Positions 43,087 to 51,816 of a stretch of DNA of 64,000 nt are shown one piece after another (position 1 is the first letter of the stretch; every line of letters begins with the position of its first letter). The stretch lies in NCBI RefSeq assembly GCF_014695975.1, contig NZ_JACJPI010000058.1, positions 124,001 to 188,000 of the forward strand, written 5' to 3'. The position numbers and the translations under genes are program-made. Under the pieces are notes generated by a model that was not told where the DNA came from, ran no database searches, and saw only the letters and a list, made by a program, of their open reading frames with translations. Source of the DNA: Leptolyngbya sp. FACHB-321. GTDB lineage: Bacteria; Cyanobacteriota; Cyanobacteriia; Leptolyngbyales; Leptolyngbyaceae.

Positions 43087-44688
43087 ATGGCTAAGAACAT
43101 CGGCATCGTCTATTTCGTCGGGTCGGGACCGGGCGCTGCCGCTTATTTAACTGTACAGGCACAGCAGCTACTAACCAAGGCAGAGGTGCTGGTCTATGAC
43201 GCACTGGTAGACAGCGCCTTGCTACAGCTAGCACCCCCAACCTGCTTGCTGCTTAACGTGGGCAAACGCGGTGGTGAGCTTAGTATGGTACAAGCGGAGA
43301 TTAATGCTTTGCTGGTGCACCACTGTTTGCAAGGACAACACGTGGTTAGATTAAAGAGTGGTGATCCGTTTATCTTTGGTCGAAGCCATGCCGAAATCGA
43401 AGCGTTGACGGCAGCAGGCTGTGCGTTTGAGGTAGTGCCTGGGTTATCTTCAGCGCTGGTGGCACCGTTGCTGGCAGGTATTCCGCTGACTGATCCAGTC
43501 TTAAGTCGCTGTTTTACAGTGCTTAGTGGTCATCAGCCAGACGAGCTAGACTGGCTGACGCTGGCACGAATCGACACCCTGGTTATTCTTATGGGTGGGC
43601 GGCACTTGCCTGAGATTCTACGTCGCCTTCAGATGCATGGGCGATCGCCCCAAACACCGATCGCCATTGTTCGCTGGGCTGGTCAGTCACAGCAGCAGCT
43701 TTGGGAAGGCACCCTGCAAACCATCTTGCAGCAAACTGCAACCGCAGCACTCTCTCCCTGTGTGATTGTGATCGGTGAAGTCGTCAAGCTACGTTCCTAT
43801 CTTCAACCCCGTTCCTTTGCCCCCTTTTCGACTGTGCTTACTACTCCAGATTCAACGTCCGATGCGATCATTGCTGATGCTACCACTGCCGCTCTGCCCC
43901 TGGCTGGCAAAACGGTGCTAGTGACACGATCGGCAACCCAGTCTGGTCAATTTACCGCACGCCTCCAGCGTGATGGGGCAACGGTCATCGAAATGCCAGC
44001 CCTCGAAATTGTGCCGCCTTCTAGCTGGCAGCCACTGGATCACGCGCTGGCTCGGCTGTCAGACTTCGACTGGCTACTGCTAACGTCTGCAAACAGCGTC
44101 GATTACTTTTTTGAACGTTTGGCGACTCAGATTCGTGACATTCGTGCGCTGGCAGGGTTAAAAATTGCCGTCATTGGCGATAAGACAGCGTACAAGCTAG
44201 AGCAACGCGGCTTGCAGCCTGATTTCGTACCGCCAGAGTTTGTTGCCGATTCGCTGGCTAGCCATTTCCCTGGTTCCTTGCAGGGAGCCAGAGTGCTTTT
44301 CCCCAGAGTAGAAAGCGGTGGTCGGGATATGTTGGTGAAAGATTTTATCGACCGCGGTGCCGCTGTTACCGAAGTAGCGGCATACCAATCGCGTTGCCCA
44401 GAGGCGATCGCCCCTGAAGCTCTGACCGCCCTCCAAACCCGCACTGTCGATGTGATTACCTTCGCTAGTGCCAAAACCGTGAAGCACTTTTGTCAACTGT
44501 TAGAACAATCACAGGTAGATAACTCCTGGCAAGCCTGGTTAGATGGAATCTGCATCGCGTCGATCGGTCCTCAAACGACCAAAGCCTGCACTAGCTTGTT
44601 AGGCAGAGTAGATGCAGAAGCGCAGGCATATACGCTAGATGGTTTAGCTCAGGCGATCGCTCAATGGGTTGCAGCCGCAGAGAGTTAA
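43087..44688 (+). CDS. cobA-hemD: Fused uroporphyrinogen-III C-methyltransferase and synthase (CobA-HemD)
   Basis: Bifunctional tetrapyrrole enzyme. The N-terminal half (about residues 1-245) is SUMT: FVGSGPGAAAYLT, VRLKSGDPFIFGR and VVPGLSSALVAP motifs. It methylates uroporphyrinogen III toward siroheme or cobalamin. The C-terminal half (about 275-533) is HemD: GKTVLVTRSATQSGQF, LLLTSANSVDYFF and the C-terminal ITFASAKTVKHF. It cyclises hydroxymethylbilane to uroporphyrinogen III. The fused order is common in cyanobacteria. Start at 43087 is preferred (MAKNIGIVY); a GTG four codons earlier is in frame. Confidence 0.92.
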   Translation: MAKNIGIVYFVGSGPGAAAYLTVQAQQLLTKAEVLVYDALVDSALLQLAPPTCLLLNVGKRGGELSMVQAEINALLVHHCLQGQHVVRLKSGDPFIFGRSHAEIEALTAAGCAFEVVPGLSSALVAPLLAGIPLTDPVLSRCFTVLSGHQPDELDWLTLARIDTLVILMGGRHLPEILRRLQMHGRSPQTPIAIVRWAGQSQQQLWEGTLQTILQQTATAALSPCVIVIGEVVKLRSYLQPRSFAPFSTVLTTPDSTSDAIIADATTAALPLAGKTVLVTRSATQSGQFTARLQRDGATVIEMPALEIVPPSSWQPLDHALARLSDFDWLLLTSANSVDYFFERLATQIRDIRALAGLKIAVIGDKTAYKLEQRGLQPDFVPPEFVADSLASHFPGSLQGARVLFPRVESGGRDMLVKDFIDRGAAVTEVAAYQSRCPEAIAPEALTALQTRTVDVITFASAKTVKHFCQLLEQSQVDNSWQAWLDGICIASIGPQTTKACTSLLGRVDAEAQAYTLDGLAQAIAQWVAAAES

Positions 44689-44969
44689 GTACTGGAATCT
44701 CCGTTGATCGCCTCTAAGGACGATGCCTGTAACGTCCCTACTAAAAGCACTAATTGGAAGCAACGATCGCTAAAGCATCATTGGTTTTTCAGTTCACACC
44801 ATTTCAACGTTTAATGTCTAATAGGTTCAGCAGATTGTGTTAAAGTGATCATCTTGCTTCTCAAATTTTTAAGCCATCGCCAACCAGCTTGAAACACAGG
44901 CTGCGTTTTTTAGCGATAATTTGAGCGCTAATTGGCTTATTACTGTCGGTTGTCTTATAAGGGGTACTC

Positions 44970-45158
44970 ATGGCTAAACGCCGCAACCAAAAGAAAGAAA
45001 AAGCTCTCCGTAATCAGGCGTACGCCCGGAAGTTCCGTAAGAAAACGAATACAGGTCGCTTTGGTAGACGACGCACTGATGGCGGTGGGCGTGACGAGGC
45101 TGAGGGTGGTGATCAAGATGGTGCAAATCGGGCTGGTGAAGGCGCTGCTGACGCGTAA
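44970..45158 (+). CDS. Small basic conserved cyanobacterial protein
   Basis: A 62-residue protein with a strongly basic N-terminus (MAKRRNQKKEKALRNQAYARKFRKK) and a Gly/Asp/Glu-rich tail. It is translated with a good SD (AAGGGG before the ATG). The basic start resembles a conserved cyanobacterial family of small nucleic-acid-binding-like proteins, but no fixed function is known. It is followed by a strong terminator hairpin. Confidence 0.75.
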   Translation: MAKRRNQKKEKALRNQAYARKFRKKTNTGRFGRRRTDGGGRDEAEGGDQDGANRAGEGAADA

Positions 45159-45267
45159 AAGCGCTTTTTAAGCCAGAAAACGTATTTGCCATTGCTTAGT
45201 TTGCTAGCGGTCTCTGGTTGCGATCGCAGCCATAGCTTTAACGGTTAAGCCGCTGTAAAGCAATAAC

Positions 45268-45303
45268 AAAATTACCCGAAGCTAAAAAGTTTCGGGTAAT
45301 TTT
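45268..45303. terminator. Strong bidirectional terminator hairpin
   Basis: AAAATTACCCGAA (45268-45280) and TTCGGGTAATTTT (45291-45303) form a perfect 13-bp stem with a 10-nt loop. T-rich ends on both strands make it a good intrinsic terminator for the small basic gene and the convergent FAD enzyme. Confidence 0.85.
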
Positions 45304-45330
45304 GTGGCTGGATATTTGGGCTAAGAATTA

Positions 45331-46428
45331 TCAGGTGTTAAAATGCTCTGCAACGGCTAACCCTGACAAAAAGGCTTGTTCCACCTTCATGCCGCCGCAC
45401 CAGTCGCCAGCACAGATAAGTGGTACTGGGGTTGCTGCTGCAAGGTAGGGCTGTGACAGGGGTGTTTTGGCAAACGCGTATCGCCAGCGATGCACTTGGA
45501 GCCAGTCTGGCTTTGCTAGCCAGGGAGCCAGTTTTTCAGCCGATCGCTTTAGCAGTTGATAGCCTGCCGCTTGCAGATCGATCGCATCCAAATACTGTTC
45601 GGCAAACATACTTGTACTCTGCACCACAAAGACAGTCTGAGATAATGTCGTTTGAGGCAATGCAGTCTGGGGCACGAGAGACCGTTTGCTGCTGTCTAAG
45701 CCAAGCCAGGAAAGATTAGCATCCTTCATAAAAGTCAGCGATCGCACTTCAGGATACTGCGAGAACCAATCCTGCTGACGATCGGGCGTATAACCAGCCA
45801 TCACGCTTAAGCAGGGCGTAAATGTGACCGCTCTTACCTGCTGCAAAAATGCTTCTGGCAAAACCTCCGAAGGCACGGATTGCAGTAGAACAGCAGCTTG
45901 AGTGGCTGGGATCGCTAGGACGATCGCCCCAGCCGTTAGGGTCTCAGTTGTTTTTGTTGCATCTGGATTCGTTTTTTGAATCGTTAGTTGCCAATGGTCG
46001 TCCACAATCGCTAACGCTTGTACCAGGTGGCTCAGGCGAATGTCCAAACTCTTGGCAAGCCATTTGGCGATCGCCGTCATGCCAGCAGGCGCAGCGTAGC
46101 GAGGATAACGGTCTGTCGCAGGTGATGCGCTGAGGGTGCCAGCGGCACTCAGTTCATGTACTGTATCTGTCCAGGACTGTACAACGCCTGCTGCTACCAA
46201 TCGCTTAAGCAACGCCTGAAATGCTTCTCCTTTGGGCGTGAGGTAACAGGTGCCATGATCTGCCAACGTCTCATGCAAGCGCCGAGTCGCTATCCGTCCG
46301 CCTACACCCCGCGACTTTTCTAAAATGACTACGCGCTTTCCTGCCTGTTGCAGCTGTTGCGCGCAGGTCAGCCCTGCCATGCCGGCACCAATGACAGCAA
46401 GATCAAAGTCAAGCGAAGGGTTGGTCAT
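45331..46428 (-). CDS. FAD-dependent oxidoreductase, renalase/amine-oxidase-like
   Basis: Flavoprotein with the N-terminal FAD motif VIGAGMAGLTCAQQLQQAG (residues about 11-29), followed by VVILEKSRGVGGRIATRR, the amine-oxidase/renalase pattern. The C-terminus FAD contact PLICAGDWCGG is present. Length 365 fits a single-domain renalase-like protein. Substrate is unknown. The minus-strand stop lies 27 nt beyond the terminator hairpin. Confidence 0.85.
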   Translation of the reverse strand: MTNPSLDFDLAVIGAGMAGLTCAQQLQQAGKRVVILEKSRGVGGRIATRRLHETLADHGTCYLTPKGEAFQALLKRLVAAGVVQSWTDTVHELSAAGTLSASPATDRYPRYAAPAGMTAIAKWLAKSLDIRLSHLVQALAIVDDHWQLTIQKTNPDATKTTETLTAGAIVLAIPATQAAVLLQSVPSEVLPEAFLQQVRAVTFTPCLSVMAGYTPDRQQDWFSQYPEVRSLTFMKDANLSWLGLDSSKRSLVPQTALPQTTLSQTVFVVQSTSMFAEQYLDAIDLQAAGYQLLKRSAEKLAPWLAKPDWLQVHRWRYAFAKTPLSQPYLAAATPVPLICAGDWCGGMKVEQAFLSGLAVAEHFNT

Positions 46429-46808
46429 GAAACGTGTATTTTTTGAAGCTCGATCGATTATATCGAGGAAGCCAGACGCTAGAAGTGGAACGCTAAAGGC
46501 TCAAGCTCTATGTTTGGCTTTGACAGCAGTCTTCAAAAGAAAACACCACAGGAGCGAACCCAAATAACTTAGGATCGTGAATTTGATTAATCCGCAAACT
46601 GTAGGGGCGAGCTTAGTAGACTAAACTGCATCCTGCCATGTCTTTGACAGCAAAACCCGCCCCTACCTCGAACTTATTTAGTTCCCATTCCTTAGCAGAG
46701 CAATGTCTCAAGGCAATGATTGCTCAACTGGTGGCAGAAGCAGGAGGGGAGAGGCAGGAGAAATGATAGATTACGGTTAACCGCTTTCCTTACTTCCTTT
46801 TGCCTCTT
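46429..46808. other. Intergenic region with a GTAGGGGCG repeat element
   Basis: Between divergent genes. Apart from the element at 46601-46666, which is listed separately, no gene, tRNA or clear regulatory site was found. Confidence 0.4.
46601..46666. repeat. GTAGGGGCG inverted-repeat element
   Basis: A 66-bp stretch bounded by GTAGGGGCG (46601-46609) and its complement CGCCCCTAC (46658-46666), with ACAGCAAAACC before the right end. GTAGGGGCGGGTT-type ends are a widespread cyanobacterial repeat. No coding capacity; the copy is short and probably degraded. Confidence 0.65.
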
Positions 46809-47522
46809 ATGTCTCTCGATTGGTTAACGCCTAGCCACTTTATTATGTTGGGCTTGCTGCTGAGTTTTGCGATCGCTCACAGTGGTCTGGCAGCATTACG
46901 TCCTTGGGGCGAAAGCCAGATTGGTCCACGACTCTACCGGGTTTTCTTTGCGCTGGTGAGCTTGAGTCTGGCAGTCGTGCTGATTATTTACTTTTTTAAT
47001 CACCGCTACGATGGCAAACAACTCTGGCAGTTGCAGGGCATCACGGGAATACAAACCATTGTTTGGCTTTTGTCAGCAATTTCTTTTCTTTTCCTTTATC
47101 CAGCCACGTTCAATTTATTAGAAGTAGCAGCGATTCAAAAACCAGAAGTTCACCTGTTTGAAAGTGGCATCATTCGCGTTACGCGCCATCCACAAATGGT
47201 AGGGCAAATCATTTGGTGTGTAGCGCACACGCTATGGGTGGGGACATCGTTTATGGTCGTGACTTCGATCGGGTTAATTCTGCATCATTTGTTTGGCGTG
47301 TGGCATGGGGATCGTCGGCTGCTTGCCCGGTACGGTACTGCATTTGAAGCGGTCAAGGCGCGTACCTCTGTCATTCCCTTTCAGGCGATTGTGCAAGGGA
47401 AGCAAACTCTAAAATGGCAAGAATTTCTTCGTCCTGCCTATCTAGGGGTCGGTGGTTTTGTTCTACTTTTTTGGTGGGCACATCCAATTTTAATCCGTGC
47501 AACAAATAGCGTTGGCTGGTAG
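46809..47522 (+). CDS. NnrU family protein, probable 15-cis-zeta-carotene isomerase homologue
   Basis: Integral membrane protein with about six hydrophobic segments. The N-terminal stretch AHSGLAALRPWGE, then IGPRLYRVFFAL and INHRYDG-like FNHRYDGKQLWQL match the plant/cyanobacterial Z-ISO pattern that isomerises 15-cis-zeta-carotene; candidate haem ligands are H24, H127 and H140. Z-ISO is related to the NnrU family by known homology. Carotenoid use fits the photosynthetic setting. No linked carotenoid gene is present. Start at 46809 chosen over an in-frame TTG at 46800. Confidence 0.85.
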   Translation: MSLDWLTPSHFIMLGLLLSFAIAHSGLAALRPWGESQIGPRLYRVFFALVSLSLAVVLIIYFFNHRYDGKQLWQLQGITGIQTIVWLLSAISFLFLYPATFNLLEVAAIQKPEVHLFESGIIRVTRHPQMVGQIIWCVAHTLWVGTSFMVVTSIGLILHHLFGVWHGDRRLLARYGTAFEAVKARTSVIPFQAIVQGKQTLKWQEFLRPAYLGVGGFVLLFWWAHPILIRATNSVGW

Positions 47523-47579
47523 GATGATCCCAAGGCAATTATTAAGCATCTATAAATCGTAAGGAAGCATAGAGTTGTA

Positions 47580-47942
47580 ATGGGCGAACAGACTTTTGTA
47601 GAAGAAGTTTTGGAATCTCCTACCCCTGTCGTTGTGCATTTTGGAGCACCCTGGTGTGGTCCTTGTAAGATGATCGAGCCGCTCTTAACGCGCTTGCAGG
47701 CGGAATGGGGCAAGCGGTTTAAGCTTATTGGGATCAATGCCGACGAAAACTTCAAGCTCTCGATTCGCTATCGCATTACAACCCTACCAACTATTCTCCT
47801 CTTTGAGCGGGGTGAGGTTGTGCATCGGTTAGAAGGGCTGCATCGTCGTGACGAACTTTGGCGAGAGCTACAGAGCGTACTTGCGAGTCCGTCTCAAACA
47901 AGCATCCCCCCAGAAGCAATCCCATCCGATCGCAGCAGTTAG
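47580..47942 (+). CDS. Thioredoxin-like protein
   Basis: Thioredoxin fold with the canonical active site WCGPC (C26, C29) and the cis-Pro in TTLPT. Length 120 with no leader; it is slightly longer than classic TrxA because of a Pro/Ser-rich tail. Probably reduces disulfides of target enzymes in the cytosol, light-linked through ferredoxin-thioredoxin reductase. Its stop overlaps the convergent urea carboxylase stop by 4 nt (47939-47942). Confidence 0.9.
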   Translation: MGEQTFVEEVLESPTPVVVHFGAPWCGPCKMIEPLLTRLQAEWGKRFKLIGINADENFKLSIRYRITTLPTILLFERGEVVHRLEGLHRRDELWRELQSVLASPSQTSIPPEAIPSDRSS

Positions 47943-50900
47943 GTCTGAATAATTGCCAGCAGCTGTCCAGCGGTAACGAGTTGACCTGGAGTGCAGAGGA
48001 TCTCGGTGACAATGCCCGCTTCCTCTGCTAATAGCGTCATTTCTTGCTTCATTGCTTCTAGAATCACAATGCCTGTGTCTTCGGTGACGCGCTCGCCTGG
48101 TTTGACCAAAATTTGCCACACGCTAGCGGTCGTCGCTGCGGTAATGGCATAGCAACCCTCTGGAACCGTGATTGTTGCTGTTGGCGGCAAGTCTGGTTCG
48201 TCAGCGATCGTGCTTTCATCGAGTGCGTTCAGTGCCCAGCGATCGCGCTCTTCACGAAAAGCAGCTTGCTGTCGAGTTTTGAAGGTGGCGGCTTCCTCAG
48301 CAATGCTTTGTAAAAACTGCTGATAGTCTTGCAAATTAAAGGTTGTTTCTTCGATCGTCAGTTTAAACTTGCCTTCAATAAAGTCTTCGCGCAGTTGCGT
48401 CAGTTCGGCATTGGAAACGGGGTAGAACCGGATCTGATCGAAAAACCGCAGCAGCCAGGGATTGCCATCCTTGAAATTTGCTGTTTGCTTGTAGCGATTC
48501 CATACTGGCACTGTACGTCCCACAAACTGGTAGCCGCCCGGACCTTCCATGCCGTAGATGCAAAGGTAAGCGCCGCCAATGCCAACTGCATTTTCGGGTG
48601 TCCAGGTGCGAGCGGGATTGTATTTGGTAGTGACGAGGCGATGACGGGGATCAAGCGGTACAGCAACCGGGGCACCGAGGTAAACATCGCCCAGCCCCAT
48701 CACTAAGTAGCTGGCGTTAAACACAATGTGCTTCACGTCTTCAATGCTGTCTAACCCGTTGATGCGACGAATAAACTCAATATTGCTGGGGCACCAGGGC
48801 GCATCGTTTCGCACCGACTGCATATATTTCTGGATCGCTAACTGCGTTGATTCGTCATCCCAGGATAAGGGTAGGTGGACAATACGGGTTGGTAATGTTT
48901 CTAAAGCGGCGATCGCAGGCAGCTTTACTTCAATTGCTTGTAGTGCCGCCAGCAAGTCTTGTTGAGACAACACGCGGCTGTCGTAATGTACCTGGAGCGA
49001 TCGCATTCCGGGCGTGAGTTCCAAAATGCCTGCCAGCGGGTTGGCTTGTAGATAGGTCATCAACTCATGCACCCGAAAGCGCAGATTCAAATCCAGCACC
49101 AGTGGACCATATTCAATCAGCAGATACTTATCGCTTGCCTGACGATAGGTGACAGCTACTTGCATCTCAGTGGCAGGCAGCGTGGCGAGAATAGCGCGGT
49201 CGCGGGTGCCGTCATCGTCCACTGTAAGAGTCTGACTGAGTTGCAAAGTTTGAATTTGGCGATCTAACTGCAACTCTTGCTGCAATGCCTGATTAAAGGT
49301 GAGGCGATGGAACTGAATCGTATTGCCTGGTTTGAGCTGTCCAATTTTCCACAGCTCCGCTTCGGCGATCGTTGCAGGGCACACAAAGCCACCCAGACTA
49401 GGACCATCCAACCCAAGAATGATCGGCATATCACCTGTGAAGTCGATCGTGCCAACGGCATAGGCATTGTCATGAATATTGGAGGGATGTAGCCCTGCCT
49501 CGCCGCCATCCTGCCTTGCCCACTGGGGTTTGGGTCCAATCAGCCGAATCCCAGTGCGTGCCGAGTTGTAATGAACTTCCCAGTGCGTACTGAAAAACGT
49601 GTCGATGTCCGTATCAGTGAAGAAGTCGGGCGCCCCGTGAGGACCATACAGCACGCCAATGTCCCAGTGTGTGGGATAGGTAGGAATAAGTTCTGGCGGT
49701 AGCGTTTGCGGTTCCTGTGATGAGACTGGATGAACCTTCAGCACATCCCCTACTTGTAGCGCCCTGCCACCGTGCCCACCAAACCCACCAAGGGTAAAGG
49801 TGGCTTTGCTCCCCAGATAAGCGGGCACATCAAAGCCACCTTGAACAGTAAGGTATGTCCGAAAGCCGTTGCCTTGAAGAGTGCCTAGGCGTAAGGTGCT
49901 GCCTGCTTTAACGGGAACTGCCGTCCAAAAGGCGATCGGCTCTTTGTCTAACGTTGCCTTCATCGTGGCACCCGTTAGGCAAATCACTGTGTCTGTATTG
50001 AAACGCAAGGTGGGTCCCGATAGCGTACATTCCAACCCTGCTGCCGTCTCTGGGTTGCCTACCAGACGGTTGCCTAGGCGGAAAGCTAGGGAATCCATTG
50101 GACCCGACGGCGGTACACCCACATCCCAGTAACCCACCCGTCCGGGATAGTCCTGTATAGTCGTCATAGTCCCTGCAACGAGAACATCGATCGTGCTGGG
50201 ATGGTAAGCAAAGCGATCGAGAAAACGGGTTGTTAGAGCAGCCTCGGCAAAGGCAGAACCCGCAATAATTTGGCGTAGATACTCTAGATTCGTTTCAATG
50301 CCGTCCAGACGGGAGTCAGCCAAGGCAGCTTGGAGGGTAGCGATCGCTGCCTCCCTCGTTTCTCCATGCACAATGACTTTGGCTAGCAATGGATCGTAAA
50401 AGGGCGAAACCTCTGTTCCTGTAGCGATCCAGGTATCGCAGCGGACGGCATTGGGAAACTGGACGTTGGTAAGTATCCCCGCACTAGGCTGAAAGTTTTT
50501 GTTAGGGTCTTCAGCATAGACCCGCACTTGAATCGAGTGTCCGTTAGGTTGATAGCGGTACGTCTCTAAGGACAGCGCTTCGCCTGCTGCCTGCCGGATC
50601 ATCCACTCCACCAGATCTACACCTGTAATGGCTTCGGTCACGCCATGTTCAACCTGGAGGCGAGTGTTCACTTCCAGAAAGTAAAACTGCTCAGTATCGA
50701 CATCGTAGATAAACTCAACGGTGCCTGCCGACTGATAGCTTACCGTTTTACCGAGTTTCATGGCAGCTACAAACAACTGCTGCCGCAGCGCCTCGGGAAT
50801 GTTAGGTGCAGGGGCTTCCTCAATGACTTTTTGGTTGCGTCGCTGAATCGAACAATCGCGTTCACCCAGAGCCACAACGGTACCTTGCCCATCGCCAAAA

Positions 50901-51535
50901 ATTTGGACTTCGATGTGGCGTGCCCGTTCAACATATTTTTCGAGAAATACACCGCTCTGGTTGAAATTATTGCGGCTTAAGCGCTGCACAGTTTCAAAGA
51001 GTCCTGCCAGCGTTGCTTCCTCACGGCAAAGCTGCATCCCAATACCGCCGCCGCCTGCCGTGCTTTTAATCATCACGGGGTAGCCGATCGCTGCTGCCGC
51101 TTGTCTCACTTGTGTTAGATCATCCAGTAAGGGCGTGCCAGGAACCAGGGGCAACCCAGCCTGCTGGGCAATCGCCCGTGCCTCATGCTTTAGCCCAAAC
51201 TGCCGGATTTGCTTAGGGCTGGGTCCAATAAAGGCAATCCCTGACTGCATACAGGCTTCGGCAAACGCAACATTCTCACTCAGAAAACCGTAGCCTGGAT
51301 GGATGGCATCGGCTCCAGTTGACTGTGCTGCTGCCAGAATGGTATCTGCCTGCAAATAGCTCTGAGATGCTGGTGCCGCCCCTACACAAACAGCTTCACT
51401 TGCAGCCGCAACGTGTGCAGAGTGAGCATCGGCTTTGGAATAAACGGCAACGGAGGCAATACCCAGACGATCGAGTGTACGTATAATCCGGCAAGCGATC
51501 TCACCCCGATTAGCAATCAGCACCTTTGTAAACAT
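47939..51535 (-). CDS. Urea carboxylase-type biotin carboxylase/carboxyltransferase
   Basis: Biotin enzyme of the urea amidolyase carboxylase type. Domains: biotin carboxylase (about 1-450; [19 protein letters not shown] loop), AHS2/KipA-like carboxyltransferase (about 455-760; [20 protein letters not shown]), AHS1/KipI-like domain (about 780-1010) and a C-terminal biotinyl domain with LEAMKQEM (K1163 carries biotin). The family carboxylates urea to allophanate; close relatives act on guanidine. No allophanate hydrolase or carboxyguanidine deiminase gene lies in the window, so the substrate is open. Length 1198 is complete. A 54-codon ORF ends 2 nt upstream of its ATG. Confidence 0.88.
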   Translation of the reverse strand: MFTKVLIANRGEIACRIIRTLDRLGIASVAVYSKADAHSAHVAAASEAVCVGAAPASQSYLQADTILAAAQSTGADAIHPGYGFLSENVAFAEACMQSGIAFIGPSPKQIRQFGLKHEARAIAQQAGLPLVPGTPLLDDLTQVRQAAAAIGYPVMIKSTAGGGGIGMQLCREEATLAGLFETVQRLSRNNFNQSGVFLEKYVERARHIEVQIFGDGQGTVVALGERDCSIQRRNQKVIEEAPAPNIPEALRQQLFVAAMKLGKTVSYQSAGTVEFIYDVDTEQFYFLEVNTRLQVEHGVTEAITGVDLVEWMIRQAAGEALSLETYRYQPNGHSIQVRVYAEDPNKNFQPSAGILTNVQFPNAVRCDTWIATGTEVSPFYDPLLAKVIVHGETREAAIATLQAALADSRLDGIETNLEYLRQIIAGSAFAEAALTTRFLDRFAYHPSTIDVLVAGTMTTIQDYPGRVGYWDVGVPPSGPMDSLAFRLGNRLVGNPETAAGLECTLSGPTLRFNTDTVICLTGATMKATLDKEPIAFWTAVPVKAGSTLRLGTLQGNGFRTYLTVQGGFDVPAYLGSKATFTLGGFGGHGGRALQVGDVLKVHPVSSQEPQTLPPELIPTYPTHWDIGVLYGPHGAPDFFTDTDIDTFFSTHWEVHYNSARTGIRLIGPKPQWARQDGGEAGLHPSNIHDNAYAVGTIDFTGDMPIILGLDGPSLGGFVCPATIAEAELWKIGQLKPGNTIQFHRLTFNQALQQELQLDRQIQTLQLSQTLTVDDDGTRDRAILATLPATEMQVAVTYRQASDKYLLIEYGPLVLDLNLRFRVHELMTYLQANPLAGILELTPGMRSLQVHYDSRVLSQQDLLAALQAIEVKLPAIAALETLPTRIVHLPLSWDDESTQLAIQKYMQSVRNDAPWCPSNIEFIRRINGLDSIEDVKHIVFNASYLVMGLGDVYLGAPVAVPLDPRHRLVTTKYNPARTWTPENAVGIGGAYLCIYGMEGPGGYQFVGRTVPVWNRYKQTANFKDGNPWLLRFFDQIRFYPVSNAELTQLREDFIEGKFKLTIEETTFNLQDYQQFLQSIAEEAATFKTRQQAAFREERDRWALNALDESTIADEPDLPPTATITVPEGCYAITAATTASVWQILVKPGERVTEDTGIVILEAMKQEMTLLAEEAGIVTEILCTPGQLVTAGQLLAIIQT

Positions 51536-51537
51536 GG

Positions 51538-51702
51538 TCAGGCTTCAATGGAACAGCGTTGCAGCGGTAATCTAGCATACGCTGTAAACAGGGGCATAGG
51601 GCGATCGCTGCTTCCTAAACCGCAGACCGCATCGTCTACGAAAACCGCTTCACCTACCTTGCGAATTAAGTAATGGCGGTTCTTATCCAGATAATATTGC
51701 AC
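51538..51702 (-). CDS. 54-residue small ORF coupled to the carboxylase
   Basis: GTG start at 51702, stop at 51538-51540; the next gene's ATG follows after 2 nt. The translation [20 protein letters not shown], then [15 protein letters not shown] and a C-terminal [13 protein letters not shown], is dense in aromatic and charged residues and looks like a folded small domain, not random sequence. AGGT at about 51713-51716 is a plausible SD. No known family was recognised. Tight spacing suggests translational coupling to the carboxylase. The frame is open further upstream but has no start codon there. Confidence 0.55.
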   Translation of the reverse strand: MQYYLDKNRHYLIRKVGEAVFVDDAVCGLGSSDRPMPLFTAYARLPLQRCSIEA

Positions 51703-51816
51703 CCAGCAACCTAACTTTACCAGGTGTACAGTGATTAGCTGAAGAAGCGTCTCGAAGCAAGCGACAACTGCCCTGTAGCCTCCTAGAGCAAGCCAATTTG
51801 CTATAGCCGTTGTTAA

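Noticed and set aside
51703-51816. Possible guanidine riboswitch upstream of the carboxylase
   Set aside because: I looked for the guanidine-I pattern on the minus strand; only CTAGGAGG is present and the other conserved blocks are missing.
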